A model generated the notes under the pieces. That model was given only the letters and a program-made list of their open reading frames with translations, did not search any database and had not been told where the DNA came from. Shown here in pieces: positions 1 to 7,969 of a stretch of 64,000 nucleotides of DNA. The stretch lies in assembly GCA_964370185.1 (NCBI GenBank), contig CAYJIJ010000002.1:1-64000 (forward strand), in the 5' to 3' direction. A program made the translations under genes and the position numbers. The first letter of the stretch is position 1. Each line of letters opens with the position of its first letter. This DNA is from CAYJEQ01 sp964370185. Lineage in GTDB: Bacteria; Bacillota; Clostridia; Oscillospirales; Ruminococcaceae.

Positions 1-12
1 TCTTATAAGCTG

Positions 13-41
13 AATGCTTCAGTTAATAGGAGCATTTTTTT
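13..41 (+). terminator. Rho-independent terminator of a gene left of the window
   Basis: The arms AATGCT (13-18) and AGCATT (31-36) form a stem that runs into a T tract (35-41) on the plus strand. This suggests a plus-strand gene ends just before the window, convergent to lysA. A small GGGCG/CGCCC hairpin follows at 50-63. Confidence 0.6.
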
Positions 42-130
42 GTGCATAAGGGCGGTATCGCCCTGCACATCGCCCCTGCGAGGGCAGTTTGAAATAAGAG
101 TGGCGAATAAATATGCTAAGAAATTCTATT

Positions 131-1405
131 TTAATTATTGCTTTGAAGCTCGGGATAAAGTGGTATCAAAGTAGAAAAATAATCATTTGGTGTTTCGGCT
201 TTTCTTATGAGCTCAGTTTTGCCATCCTCTTTTAGCAGTACCTCTGCGCTTCTAAGCCTTCCATTGTAATTGTAGCCCATTGAAAAACCATGTGCACCAG
301 TATCATGTATTACAAGAATATCGCCAATATCTGCTTTTGGGAGCTGCCTGTCAATCGCAAACTTATCGTTGTTTTCACATAGAGAACCCACAACATCATA
401 TTTTTCAGTAAGGGCTTCATTTTCCTTGCCCATTATAGTGATATGATGGTAAGCGCCATAAATGGCAGGGCGCATTAAATTACATGCAGTGGCATCGAGG
501 CCAAGGTAATTTTTATAAATATTCTTTCTATGAATTACAGTGGTAACCAAAAATCCATACGGCCCAGTAATATATCTGCCAAGCTCGGTAAAGATGTTTA
601 AATTCATACCATTCTCGGTGATTATTTCATCATAAATCCTACGTATTTGCTCACCAATATTTTTAATATCAATTTCATTTTCTTCAGGGCGGTAGGGAAT
701 ACCAACCCCACCTCCAAAGTCGACAAAATCAAGCGATACAGAAAGTGTATCCCTAATCTCGACTGCAAGTTCAAATAGAGTTTTTGCAAGCTGTGGATAG
801 TAGTCGGAAGTGAGGTCGCAGCTTTTTAGCATTGCATGAACTCCAAAGCTTTTAGCACCCTTGCTCTTAAGTAAAGTAATAGCTTCAAAGAGCTGTGGTT
901 TTGTCATGCCGAATTTTGAATCGGTTAGATGCCCCATTATATCGCTTGTTATCGAGAAATCGCCACCTGGATTATATCTGAGGCAAATTTTTTCAGGGAT
1001 GCCAGCATGTTTTTCTAAGAAATCAATTTGAGTAATATCGTCTAAATTGATAATTGCACCAAGCCTCACTGCAAGTTTATAATCTTCGGAGGGTGTTTCA
1101 TTCGAAGAAAAAACGATGTTCTCTCCTTTAATGCCACAGTATTCGCTGAGCATAAGTTCTGTGAGAGAGGCGCAGTCGGTGCCACATCCCATACTTTTGA
1201 GCAACTTTAGAATGGCGGGATTTGGAAGAGCTTTTACTGCAAAATACTGCTTAAAACCCTTATTCCACGAAAAAGCATCTTGCAGTCTACCAACAGCGGA
1301 TTTTATCCCAGCTTCATCATATATGTGAAATGGTGTTGGGTACTGCTTGATTATTTCCTCAATTTGAGTTTTATTAAAGGGGAGTTTTTTTTCAGTCATA
1401 TTCAT
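131..1405 (-). CDS. lysA: Diaminopimelate decarboxylase
   Basis: PLP-dependent fold-III decarboxylase that converts meso-diaminopimelate to L-lysine, the last step of the pathway. The 424-residue protein has the PLP-lysine segment YFAVKALPNP near residue 55, the glycine-rich phosphate-binding DFGGGVGIPY, and CENND, equivalent to the family's CESxD motif. The reading frame is open another 33 codons upstream, but that part reads through a GC-rich hairpin and is unlike LysA. I chose the ATG at 1405, which has GGAG nine bases upstream. It is the last gene of the dapA-dapB-dapH-lysA operon. The 228-bp gap to dapH contains hairpins and may lower or separate its expression. Confidence 0.95.
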   Translation of the reverse strand: MNMTEKKLPFNKTQIEEIIKQYPTPFHIYDEAGIKSAVGRLQDAFSWNKGFKQYFAVKALPNPAILKLLKSMGCGTDCASLTELMLSEYCGIKGENIVFSSNETPSEDYKLAVRLGAIINLDDITQIDFLEKHAGIPEKICLRYNPGGDFSITSDIMGHLTDSKFGMTKPQLFEAITLLKSKGAKSFGVHAMLKSCDLTSDYYPQLAKTLFELAVEIRDTLSVSLDFVDFGGGVGIPYRPEENEIDIKNIGEQIRRIYDEIITENGMNLNIFTELGRYITGPYGFLVTTVIHRKNIYKNYLGLDATACNLMRPAIYGAYHHITIMGKENEALTEKYDVVGSLCENNDKFAIDRQLPKADIGDILVIHDTGAHGFSMGYNYNGRLRSAEVLLKEDGKTELIRKAETPNDYFSTLIPLYPELQSNN

Positions 1406-1470
1406 CAAGCTAATCTCCATTCTGTGCACAGCACAAATATTTTTTAAAATCTCCGTAAAGAATGGAGATT

Positions 1471-1507
1471 TTTTTGGCATCTCGCCCGTCCTCGGGCGAG
1501 GCATTTT
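1471..1507. other. GC-rich hairpin between dapH and lysA
   Basis: GGCATCTCGCCCG and CGGGCGAGGC pair around a short TCCT loop, and T-rich sequence follows on the plus strand. The orientation would terminate plus-strand rather than lysA transcription. A second, weaker hairpin with TTCTCCC and GGGAGAA arms lies at about 1587-1615. These may be dispersed hairpin elements or processing sites. Confidence 0.5.
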
Positions 1508-1633
1508 TGATAAATGATTAGCTTGAAAATCAAACTAATCTTCTAAAGATAAAATGAGAATTGCTAAGCAAATATCTTATTCTATATTTTTCTCCCCACC
1601 AAAGGCAGGGAGAAAATTAAATAATAATTTTAT

Positions 1634-2326
1634 TTATAGTGTTCTGAGAGCATCAATAAGCTCTGTCTTAGATGTGGTTTTATCATCTTTTTGCTTAATA
1701 ACCTTACCAGGTACGCCAGCCACAACACTGTTTGGAGGCACATCTTCAATAACAACCGAGCCAGCCGCAATTACAGAGTTTTCACCCACGCGCACACCTT
1801 CGATGATAACTGCATTTGCGCCTATAAGCACATTGTCCTCTATGATTACTGGAGTGGCACTTGCAGGCTCAATTACACCTGCGAGCACAGCGCCTGCCCC
1901 TACATGGCAGTTATTGCCCACGGTTGCACGACCGCCGAGTATTGCGCCCATATCAATCATTGTACCGCTTCCAACAACTGAGCCTATATTGATTATAGCA
2001 CCCATCATTATAACAGCATTTGCACCGATTTCCACTTGCTCTCTGATAACAGCACCTGGCTCAATTCTCGCCTGAATATTTTTCATGTCAAGCATTGGGA
2101 TAGCACTGTTTCTTGAGCTGTTTTCAATTACGATATCGTCAAAAGAAGCTTCGTTAGCTTCGATAACAGGCTTTATATCCGCCCAATCGCCGAATACGAT
2201 TTTATCGCCAACGCCGAATACTTGGCAGTTTGGAAAGTCAACTGCTTTATTTTCTTTAATAAAAAGCTTTACAGGGGTTTTCTTTTTAGACTCGCTAATG
2301 TACTTTATGATTTCGTATGCATCCAT
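1634..2326 (-). CDS. dapH: Tetrahydrodipicolinate N-acetyltransferase
   Basis: Acetylates tetrahydrodipicolinate with acetyl-CoA, committing the cell to the acetylase branch of lysine and DAP synthesis. The 230-residue protein matches the usual DapH length of about 235. An N-terminal domain of about 80 residues is followed by left-handed beta-helix hexapeptide repeats (residues about 85-200, for example GANAVIMMGAIINIG and VGSGTMIDMGAILG), ending in the VAGVPGKVIK motif common to hexapeptide acyltransferases. It lies 21 bp after dapB. The acetylase branch also needs an aminotransferase and an N-acetyl-DAP deacetylase; the M20 enzyme across the riboswitch is a candidate for the deacetylase. 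Confidence 0.95.
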   Translation of the reverse strand: MDAYEIIKYISESKKKTPVKLFIKENKAVDFPNCQVFGVGDKIVFGDWADIKPVIEANEASFDDIVIENSSRNSAIPMLDMKNIQARIEPGAVIREQVEIGANAVIMMGAIINIGSVVGSGTMIDMGAILGGRATVGNNCHVGAGAVLAGVIEPASATPVIIEDNVLIGANAVIIEGVRVGENSVIAAGSVVIEDVPPNSVVAGVPGKVIKQKDDKTTSKTELIDALRTL

Positions 2327-2347
2327 TTTTTAAAAATCCTTTCTTAA

Positions 2348-3061
2348 TTAAAACATAATCTCATCAAATGTATATAAACCTTTTGGCTTATCTTTTATTT
2401 TAGCTGCTGCGGCAAGTGAGCCTGCGGCAAATATTCTCCTGCTTGTGGCAGTATGGGTAATTTCTATGCTTTCATCTTCGCCAAAGAAGGAAACTGTGTG
2501 AGTTCCCGAAACAGTGCCGCCTCTCACAGCGTGCACACCAAACTCTTTTTTATCCCTCGCACCGCATATACCACTTCTGCCATATACAGGTGTGAGCTCT
2601 TTATTTGGGTCAACAGCATTCATTAAAAGTTTCGCCGTGCCACTGGGGGAGTCAGCCTTTTTATTGTGATGTGCCTCAACAAGTTCTACATCGAATTTGT
2701 TATCGAGTATGTTTTTGGAAAATTGCTCAAGCATTTTTCTCATTACTGCCACACCGAAAGAGTAATTTGCGCTGTGTATTACAGCGGCATATTCGCTCAG
2801 TGAAGTAAGTGAGGAAAATTCTTCATCGGTGTAACCCGTCGTACCGCTTACAAGTGCACTGCCACATCTTTGGATGTAGTCGGCAATGCTTGGGAGTGCC
2901 GAGGGAACAGAGAAATCAATAACTGCATCAACTTTTTCTGCGGATTTGAGCTCATGGATATTCTTTTCATCCACCATCATCACCACTTCATCGCCATCAG
3001 CTACCGCTAAATCCCTGATAAAGCATCCCATTCTGCCAGTGCCTACAAGTATTAGTTTCAT
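2348..3061 (-). CDS. dapB: 4-hydroxy-tetrahydrodipicolinate reductase
   Basis: NAD(P)H-dependent reductase that makes tetrahydrodipicolinate from the DapA product. The 237-residue protein has an N-terminal Rossmann motif VGTGRMG, the SGTTGY loop near residue 73, and the catalytic signature EAHHNKKADSPSGTA near residue 130. Its ATG overlaps the dapA TGA by four bases (ATGA), which implies translational coupling. It is slightly shorter than many DapB proteins (about 250-270), in line with clostridial forms. Confidence 0.96.
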   Translation of the reverse strand: MKLILVGTGRMGCFIRDLAVADGDEVVMMVDEKNIHELKSAEKVDAVIDFSVPSALPSIADYIQRCGSALVSGTTGYTDEEFSSLTSLSEYAAVIHSANYSFGVAVMRKMLEQFSKNILDNKFDVELVEAHHNKKADSPSGTAKLLMNAVDPNKELTPVYGRSGICGARDKKEFGVHAVRGGTVSGTHTVSFFGEDESIEITHTATSRRIFAAGSLAAAAKIKDKPKGLYTFDEIMF

Positions 3062-3945
3062 ATAAGCCCTACCTCTTTCATTGCATTTTTTAGTTCTTCT
3101 TTTACGCTGGCTCCCATTTCATATAGGGGTAAGCGCATTGTAGGAGAACATTTGCCCATAAGGCCAAGGGCGGTTTTTACAGGGATGGGATTTACTTCGG
3201 TAAATAGATTATTAATCAGTTTTAAAAGTCTAAGCTGAGTATGTGAAGCTTTTTTTGTGTCGCCGTTTAAGTAGTCGTGTACCATTTGATGAGTTTCGGC
3301 AGGCATGATATTTGCCACAACGGAAATTACCCCCGAGCCACCAAGTGATAGCATAGGAACCACCAAATCATCTTCGCCACTATAAAGGGCAAAATCATCC
3401 GATATATATCTTGCAATTTTAGCTACATAACCCATATTAGCAGAAGCTTCTTTTATACCGCAAATATTTGGATGCACACTAAGCCTTTTTACTACGCTCT
3501 CAGGAATATTGCACCCAGTTCTACCAGGTACATTATAGAGTATACAAGGTATGCTCACAGCGTCTGCAACATCAGCAAAATGACGATACATTCCCTCTTC
3601 ATTAGACTTAATATAATATGGAGAAATAATTAAAAGCCCATCAGCGCCCATGTTTTGATATTTTAAGCTTCTCTCAAGCATAACGGCAGTGCAGTTAGAA
3701 CCACTTCCTGCAATTACAGGAATTCTACCATTTACACGATCAATGGTGAATTTGCAAACCAAATCATCCTCTTCCTGTGTCATGGTTGAGCTTTCGCCAG
3801 TAGTGCCTAAAGTAACTATGCCGTCTGTACCGCTTGAAATATGCCACTCGATAAGCTCAGCAAGCTTATCGAAATCCACCTCACCACTTTCTTTAAACGG
3901 TGTAACAAGTGCAACAATAGAACCTTTTAATCCTCTTAATTTCAT
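3058..3945 (-). CDS. dapA: 4-hydroxy-tetrahydrodipicolinate synthase
   Basis: Class I aldolase that condenses pyruvate with aspartate semialdehyde, the first committed step of lysine and DAP synthesis. The 295 residues match the family. GTTGESSTM near residue 46 is the substrate-binding loop, YNVPGRTG near 133 holds the catalytic tyrosine region, and GIKEAS near 160 carries the Schiff-base lysine. It is the first gene of the operon, with GAAAGG upstream of its ATG. The lysine riboswitch and its terminator lie between the promoter region and this gene, so end-product control falls on the whole operon. Confidence 0.97.
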   Translation of the reverse strand: MKLRGLKGSIVALVTPFKESGEVDFDKLAELIEWHISSGTDGIVTLGTTGESSTMTQEEDDLVCKFTIDRVNGRIPVIAGSGSNCTAVMLERSLKYQNMGADGLLIISPYYIKSNEEGMYRHFADVADAVSIPCILYNVPGRTGCNIPESVVKRLSVHPNICGIKEASANMGYVAKIARYISDDFALYSGEDDLVVPMLSLGGSGVISVVANIMPAETHQMVHDYLNGDTKKASHTQLRLLKLINNLFTEVNPIPVKTALGLMGKCSPTMRLPLYEMGASVKEELKNAMKEVGLI

Positions 3946-4005
3946 AACCGACCAACCTTTCTTTAGGGTAGTATAAATTACATCCCATTATTTTTATAGA
4001 TAAAT

Positions 4006-4030
4006 AAAAAAGACAGGCAAGGCACCTGTC
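4006..4030 (-). terminator. Terminator of the lysine riboswitch
   Basis: On the minus strand GACAGG (4030-4025) pairs with CCTGTC (4017-4012) around a seven-base loop and is followed by six Ts. It lies just after the lysine aptamer and about 60 bp before dapA, as expected for a transcriptional OFF switch. Confidence 0.85.
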
Positions 4031-4079
4031 GGGGTTGGATTTGATAGTCTATATTAAAACAAATTATCAAATATTAACC

Positions 4080-4231
4080 GACAGCACTCCTGCAAAAGCA
4101 GACAGTCTCATGGATATTCTCCATAAGCCCATTTTAAAGGTATACCTACCTATAAAATTCGGCGAAATTGCTATGCTCTGTATTCACTGCCCGTCGGCTC
4201 CCACAGAGATGTCGTTTTCGCATCCTCTATC
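4080..4231 (-). promoter_or_regulatory. Lysine riboswitch aptamer
   Basis: Read on the minus strand, the element opens with GATAGAGGATGCGA and closes with CTGTC, so P1 is GAUAG/CUGUC. Inside are GGGAGCCGACGGG, TCGCCGAA and the downstream GACTGTC with a CTGC/GCAG hairpin, all at the positions expected for the lysine (L-box) class. It sits directly before dapA and is followed by a terminator. This should make dapA-dapB-dapH-lysA respond to lysine. I recognised it by conserved blocks, not by a covariance model. Confidence 0.9.
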
Positions 4232-4298
4232 TTATTAAAAATGGTAACATAACAGCCCTATATATGTCAATAGCAAGAAGTAAAAAAAACAATTTTAC

Positions 4299-4327
4299 TT
4301 GTAAAAAATTATAAAAAAGCTTATAAT
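4299..4327 (+). promoter_or_regulatory. Sigma-70 type promoter of the M20 deacetylase
   Basis: TTGTAA (4299-4304) and TATAAT (4322-4327) are 17 bp apart and read away from the lysine operon. The leader to the start codon is about 150 nt. Confidence 0.65.
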
Positions 4328-4478
4328 TAATATGTATAAACTAATCTTTGCCAACCAAACATGGAAAAGTATTTTTATCCCCCTTTTCTTCCTCGTATAT
4401 GGCGGTGGGAAAAGAGCGGAAAAATTAAATAGAAATATTTATATTAAGAAAGCTCTAAATACATCTTGGAGGTCTATT

Positions 4479-5579
4479 ATGATAGATACACTAACAAAAC
4501 ACAGAAGAGCGCTTCATCAGATACCCGAAATCAATGATGAGCTCCCACTTACACTTAAATATATTGAGGAAAATTTAACCTCGCTAAATTGCAAGCTAAT
4601 TTATCCATCTAAAAGTGCGGTTTGTGCATATTTTAATTTTAACAGAGAGAAAACAATAGCCTTTAGGGCGGATATGGATGCACTCCCAATTGAAGAAAAA
4701 AACAACTGCGAATATAAATCTAAACATCAAGGAGCAATGCACGCCTGTGGACATGATGGGCATATGGCTATGCTTCTTACATTTGCAAATGAGCTAAATA
4801 AAATAGAGGAAACACTGCCATACAATGTAATGCTCATATTCCAGCCTGCCGAAGAGGGAAGCGGAGGCGCTAAGCTGATTTGCGAGAGTGGCATTTTTGA
4901 GGAATATAATATAATATCCACCTATGGTGCACATGTCTGGCCGGACTTACCAAAGGGAGTAATAGGTGCCCGCAGTGGTGGGATGATGGCAAAGGCAAGC
5001 GAAGTAGAAATTAATATTAACGGACTAAGTGCACATATAGCAAAAGCGTCACAGGGAAAGGATGCAATGGTAGCAGCAGCAAAATTTCTGCTCTCCGTGT
5101 ATGAAATGGAGAAAAACGAGATTTCGGAAGATGTCTTCAGACTGCTGAAATTTGGCAAAATGACAAGCGGCACAGCAGGTAATGCAATCAGTGCACACAC
5201 CTATTTTAAGGGTAGTATGCGTGCATTTGATATGCACACATTTAATTTCCTTAAAAAGCGTATACATGAAATTTCAGAAGGGATTGAAGCGGAGAGCGGT
5301 TGTGAATTTGAAATAAAAATAGCGGAGGGATACCCACCCGTTATTAATGAGGCGGTGCTCTTTAATAAAGTATATGAAAAACTCAGTCAAGATATTTTCA
5401 TACTAAAAGAACCATCCATGACTGCAGAAGATTTTTCCTTTTACGGAGAAAAAGCACCGTCTTTCTTTTTCTTTTTAGGAACAGGAGGCGGCACGGTGCT
5501 ACATGCCGACACTTTTGACTTCGACGAAGCAATTCTTGAAAACGGCGTAAAATTTTTCAAAAAATTACTATATATATAA
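4479..5579 (+). CDS. M20D-family amidohydrolase, candidate N-acetyldiaminopimelate deacetylase
   Basis: Zinc-dependent deacylase of the M20D amidohydrolase family (366 residues). Metal-binding motifs visible are ADMDALPIEE near residue 68, HACGHDGHMAM near 90 and PAEEGSGGA near 125, with the C-terminal histidine in VLHADTFDFDE. I chose the ATG at 4479 because TTGGAGG precedes it; the frame is open upstream but has no such signal. Members cleave N-acyl amino acids, N-acetyl-DAP or IAA conjugates, and sequence alone does not fix the substrate. Because it sits divergently beside an acetylase-type lysine operon that lacks a deacetylase, N-acetyl-DAP is the most economical guess. Confidence 0.85.
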   Translation: MIDTLTKHRRALHQIPEINDELPLTLKYIEENLTSLNCKLIYPSKSAVCAYFNFNREKTIAFRADMDALPIEEKNNCEYKSKHQGAMHACGHDGHMAMLLTFANELNKIEETLPYNVMLIFQPAEEGSGGAKLICESGIFEEYNIISTYGAHVWPDLPKGVIGARSGGMMAKASEVEININGLSAHIAKASQGKDAMVAAAKFLLSVYEMEKNEISEDVFRLLKFGKMTSGTAGNAISAHTYFKGSMRAFDMHTFNFLKKRIHEISEGIEAESGCEFEIKIAEGYPPVINEAVLFNKVYEKLSQDIFILKEPSMTAEDFSFYGEKAPSFFFFLGTGGGTVLHADTFDFDEAILENGVKFFKKLLYI

Positions 5580-5597
5580 TGAAAGAGGTGGCCTATT

Positions 5598-6047
5598 ATG
5601 CGTAGGAAGAAAAATGAAGTGAATAGAGAAAAGGCAATAGGATTTGTGGATGCAGCAGAATATGCAACCATATCAATGCTTGATGGAAATATACCATATG
5701 CAGTTACAGTAAACCATGTTAGGGATGGCGAAAATATCTATTTTCATTGTGCGATGCAGGGTAAAAAAACAGATTTAATGCGTGCTAATCCAAATGTATT
5801 TGTGAGCTGTATTGGTTTTGGAGAAGCTAAAAAGGGCACTTTTAGCTACATATATGAAAGCGCAAATATTCTTGGCACAGCATGTGAAATTACCGAGCAA
5901 GATGAAAAGATTAGAATACTTAGATTAATTTGTGAAAAACATGATTTAATGGCTGATAATTTTGAAGAATATACCTTAAAAGCTATTGCAGTAACAGCGC
6001 TGTGGAAGATAAGTATAGAAGAAATCACAGGGAAGTCAAATAGATAA
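5598..6047 (+). CDS. Pyridoxamine 5'-phosphate oxidase family protein, NimA-like
   Basis: Small flavin-binding split-barrel protein (149 residues) of the PNPOx-like superfamily that includes the 5-nitroimidazole reductases NimA-J. Visible features are the strand-turn ATISMLDGNIPYAVTVNHV, where FMN usually binds, then YFHCAMQGKKTDLMRANPNV, which is typical of the NimA-like subgroup, and a C-terminal ALWKISIEEITGK. It starts 18 bp after the deacetylase with AGAGGTGG as RBS, so the two are probably cotranscribed. The substrate is unknown. Family membership alone does not show nitroimidazole resistance. Confidence 0.8.
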   Translation: MRRKKNEVNREKAIGFVDAAEYATISMLDGNIPYAVTVNHVRDGENIYFHCAMQGKKTDLMRANPNVFVSCIGFGEAKKGTFSYIYESANILGTACEITEQDEKIRILRLICEKHDLMADNFEEYTLKAIAVTALWKISIEEITGKSNR

Positions 6048-6107
6048 ATTGCTATGAACATAAATATACACAGGTGAAGTTTGAAAATAAATTTCAAACT
6101 CCCTTTA

Positions 6108-6221
6108 TTTTAAAAGCCGTTTTTCGGTTGTCTGCCAAGGCAGACAACCGAAAAACATGGCACCTTTATGACCATTATTATGGTTGTTTTGTGCCTTTTG
6201 AAGAAAGGAATGGCCATAAAT
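6108..6221 (+). repeat. Dispersed leader element, copy A (upstream of pdp)
   Basis: One of three related leaders in the window. It contains a perfect 18-bp inverted repeat (6119-6136 and 6139-6156, outer end GTTTTTCGG, inner end CTGCC-AA-GGCAG). A second hairpin closes with GGCAC (6159-6163) and GTGCC (6191-6195) and has an inner ACCAT/AUGGU stem. The shared tail is AAGAAAGGAATG-N-CATAAAT and the start codon follows at once. Copies at 41190-41300 (moaC) and 28022-28121 (thrS, minus strand) keep both parts in the same order. Function unknown. Confidence 0.75.
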
Positions 6222-7550
6222 ATGAGAGCATATGATTTAATAAAAAAGAAGAGGGATGGAGAAATCCTGTCCGATGAAGAGATAAAATGGCTTATAGGAG
6301 AATATACCAAGGGTGAAATACCGGACTATCAAATGTCTGCAATGCTTATGGCAATATTTTTCAAAGGCTTAAGTCCTAAAGAAACTGCCACACTCACAAT
6401 TGAAATGGCAAAATCAGGTGATATGATTGATTTATCCAAGATAAAAGGTGTAAAGGTGGATAAACATTCAACAGGCGGAGTTGGCGATAAAACAAGCATG
6501 ATAATTGCGCCAATTGTAGCAAGCTGTGGGATACCTGTTGCAAAGATGTCGGGCAGAGGTTTAGGGCATACGGGGGGCACGGTTGATAAACTGGAATCTA
6601 TTAAAGGCTTTCGCACATCAATTGAGGCGGAGGAATTTTTTGAGATTGTCGGAAGGACGGGAATATGCATAATAGGCCAATCGGGAAATATTACTCCTGC
6701 GGATAAAAAGCTATATGCGCTAAGAGATGTCACCGCAACTATTGATTCTATACCGCTTATAGCAGCAAGTATTATGTCGAAAAAAATTGCGGCAGGTAGT
6801 GATGCGATTTTGCTCGATGTAAAAACAGGCAGTGGAGCATTTATGAAAGATGTGGATAGTGCGGTTGAACTTTCTAAAGTGATGGTGCAGATAGGCACCG
6901 ATATGAACAGAAGGACAGCAACACTGGTCACTGATATGAATATACCTTTAGGCAATGCGATAGGAAACTCACTTGAGGTAATAGAAGCCGCTGAAACCTT
7001 AAAAGGAAAAGGTCCCGACGATTTAACTGAGGTTTGCATAGAGCTTGCAGCAAATATGATTGAACTTTCAGGTAAAGCCGACTATGAAAATGCTAAGATA
7101 CTTGCTAAGGAAGCTATTTCCTCAGGCAGAGCATTTCTTAAGTTTAAAGAAATGATACAGGCACAGGGTGGGGACGAGCTCTCAGTGGAGGATTATAGCA
7201 GATTTAAGCAGAGTAAGTACAGCTATGAAGTATCGGCTTGGGAAGATGGGATTATATACTCAATAGATACCGAAGAATGTGGAATTTCCTCGGTAATACT
7301 TGGAGCAGGTAGAGAAACAAAAGAGAGTCCCATTGATTTTAGTGCTGGGATTATTCTTGTAAAAAAAGTTGGGGACAGCGTTAAAAAAGGCGAAGTAATA
7401 GCTGAATTTTATACTGATGACAATAGCTCTATTAAAACAGCCGAGGAGAAATTTAAAGCCTCCGTTGTAATTTCCGATACTGCACCTAAACTTATGCCAC
7501 TAATCCATGCAAAAGTGGCTGCGGATGGAGTTATTTTAACTGACAAATAA
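6222..7550 (+). CDS. pdp: Pyrimidine-nucleoside phosphorylase
   Basis: Phosphorolyses thymidine, uridine and deoxyuridine to the base and (deoxy)ribose-1-phosphate for salvage. The protein is 442 residues from the ATG at 6222, close to the 433 of Bacillus Pdp. It has KVDKHSTGGVGDKTS near residue 82 (phosphate site) and the family signature SGRGLGHTGGTVDKLES near 113. A C-terminal alpha/beta domain with FSAGIILVKKVGDSVKKGE is also present. An in-frame ATG at 6168 lies inside the repeated leader and the start at 6207 touches the RBS, so 6222 is preferred. It stands alone, with a terminator after it. Confidence 0.95.
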   Translation: MRAYDLIKKKRDGEILSDEEIKWLIGEYTKGEIPDYQMSAMLMAIFFKGLSPKETATLTIEMAKSGDMIDLSKIKGVKVDKHSTGGVGDKTSMIIAPIVASCGIPVAKMSGRGLGHTGGTVDKLESIKGFRTSIEAEEFFEIVGRTGICIIGQSGNITPADKKLYALRDVTATIDSIPLIAASIMSKKIAAGSDAILLDVKTGSGAFMKDVDSAVELSKVMVQIGTDMNRRTATLVTDMNIPLGNAIGNSLEVIEAAETLKGKGPDDLTEVCIELAANMIELSGKADYENAKILAKEAISSGRAFLKFKEMIQAQGGDELSVEDYSRFKQSKYSYEVSAWEDGIIYSIDTEECGISSVILGAGRETKESPIDFSAGIILVKKVGDSVKKGEVIAEFYTDDNSSIKTAEEKFKASVVISDTAPKLMPLIHAKVAADGVILTDK

Positions 7551-7564
7551 ATCTTTAAATAGCT

Positions 7565-7592
7565 AAAACCACTCTATCAGAGTGGTTTTACT
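7565..7592 (+). terminator. Terminator after pdp
   Basis: AAAACCACTCT (7565-7575) and AGAGTGGTTTT (7579-7589) form an 11-bp stem with a three-base loop and a T-rich end. Confidence 0.85.
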
Positions 7593-7635
7593 TGATTTTA
7601 GGTTTGTTTGTATAGGGTTTTAATACGAAGAAAAT

Positions 7636-7871
7636 ATTATATGATGTAACATATTTCTTTATATTAGCCATTTTTTTAAAAAGTTACACGATGTAATATT
7701 TATCTTAACATTACTCTACTTAAAAAGTTACTTCGTGTAACATAAGCTATTGCGAATCCGTTCAAAATGTTTATTTCACAAAACATAAGCTTTCCTAATT
7801 CTATCAAAAAATGTTACGCTGAGTAACATATAATATTACATTATTTCACTGGAAATGTTACACTGAGTAAT
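7636..7871. repeat. Array of five spaced GTTAC-N5-GTAAC palindromes
   Basis: Five 15-bp near-palindromes of the form GTTAC-N5-GTAAC lie at 7636-7650 (ATTAT half site), 7683-7697, 7727-7741, 7813-7827 and 7857-7871. Start-to-start distances are 47, 44, 86 and 44 bp; 86 is close to two such steps, as if one site between had decayed. The last ends 13 bp before the -35 box of the diguanylate cyclase promoter. They look like binding sites for a dimeric regulator that could bind cooperatively along one DNA face. The flanks between sites are not repeated. Confidence 0.75.
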
Positions 7872-7884
7872 GCGTTGAATTACA

Positions 7885-7913
7885 TTGACAAAGGAAAAAA
7901 TATTCCTTATAAT
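7885..7913 (+). promoter_or_regulatory. Consensus promoter of the diguanylate cyclase
   Basis: TTGACA (7885-7890), a 17-bp spacer and TATAAT (7908-7913): a perfect sigma-70/sigma-A consensus. Such a strong core next to five operator-like sites suggests repression, but the sites could also serve an activator. Confidence 0.85.
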
Positions 7914-7969
7914 TAAATTATGAATAATCTTCATACAATATTACTCTAAGAAATACGATTAAGGAGTTG

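Noticed and set aside
1554..2075. 173-codon open frame opposite dapH
   Set aside because: Repetitive Ser/Thr/Ala/Pro/Ile translation mirrors the hexapeptide repeats of dapH; not a real gene.
6108..6221. Leader copy A as coding sequence fused to the N terminus of pdp (ATG at 6168)
   Set aside because: The same leader occurs before moaC, where the equivalent frame stops, and before thrS, where the ATG is lost. The conserved feature is the hairpin, not a peptide.
6329..7039. 236-codon open frame antisense to pdp
   Set aside because: It is a shadow of the pdp coding strand with low-complexity Ser/Ile/Pro content; pdp is certain from its signature motifs.
7636..7871. The GTTAC palindromes as a small CRISPR array
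   Set aside because: The repeat is only 15 bp with a variable centre, spacing varies (44-86 bp), and no cas genes are nearby. Operator-like sites fit better.
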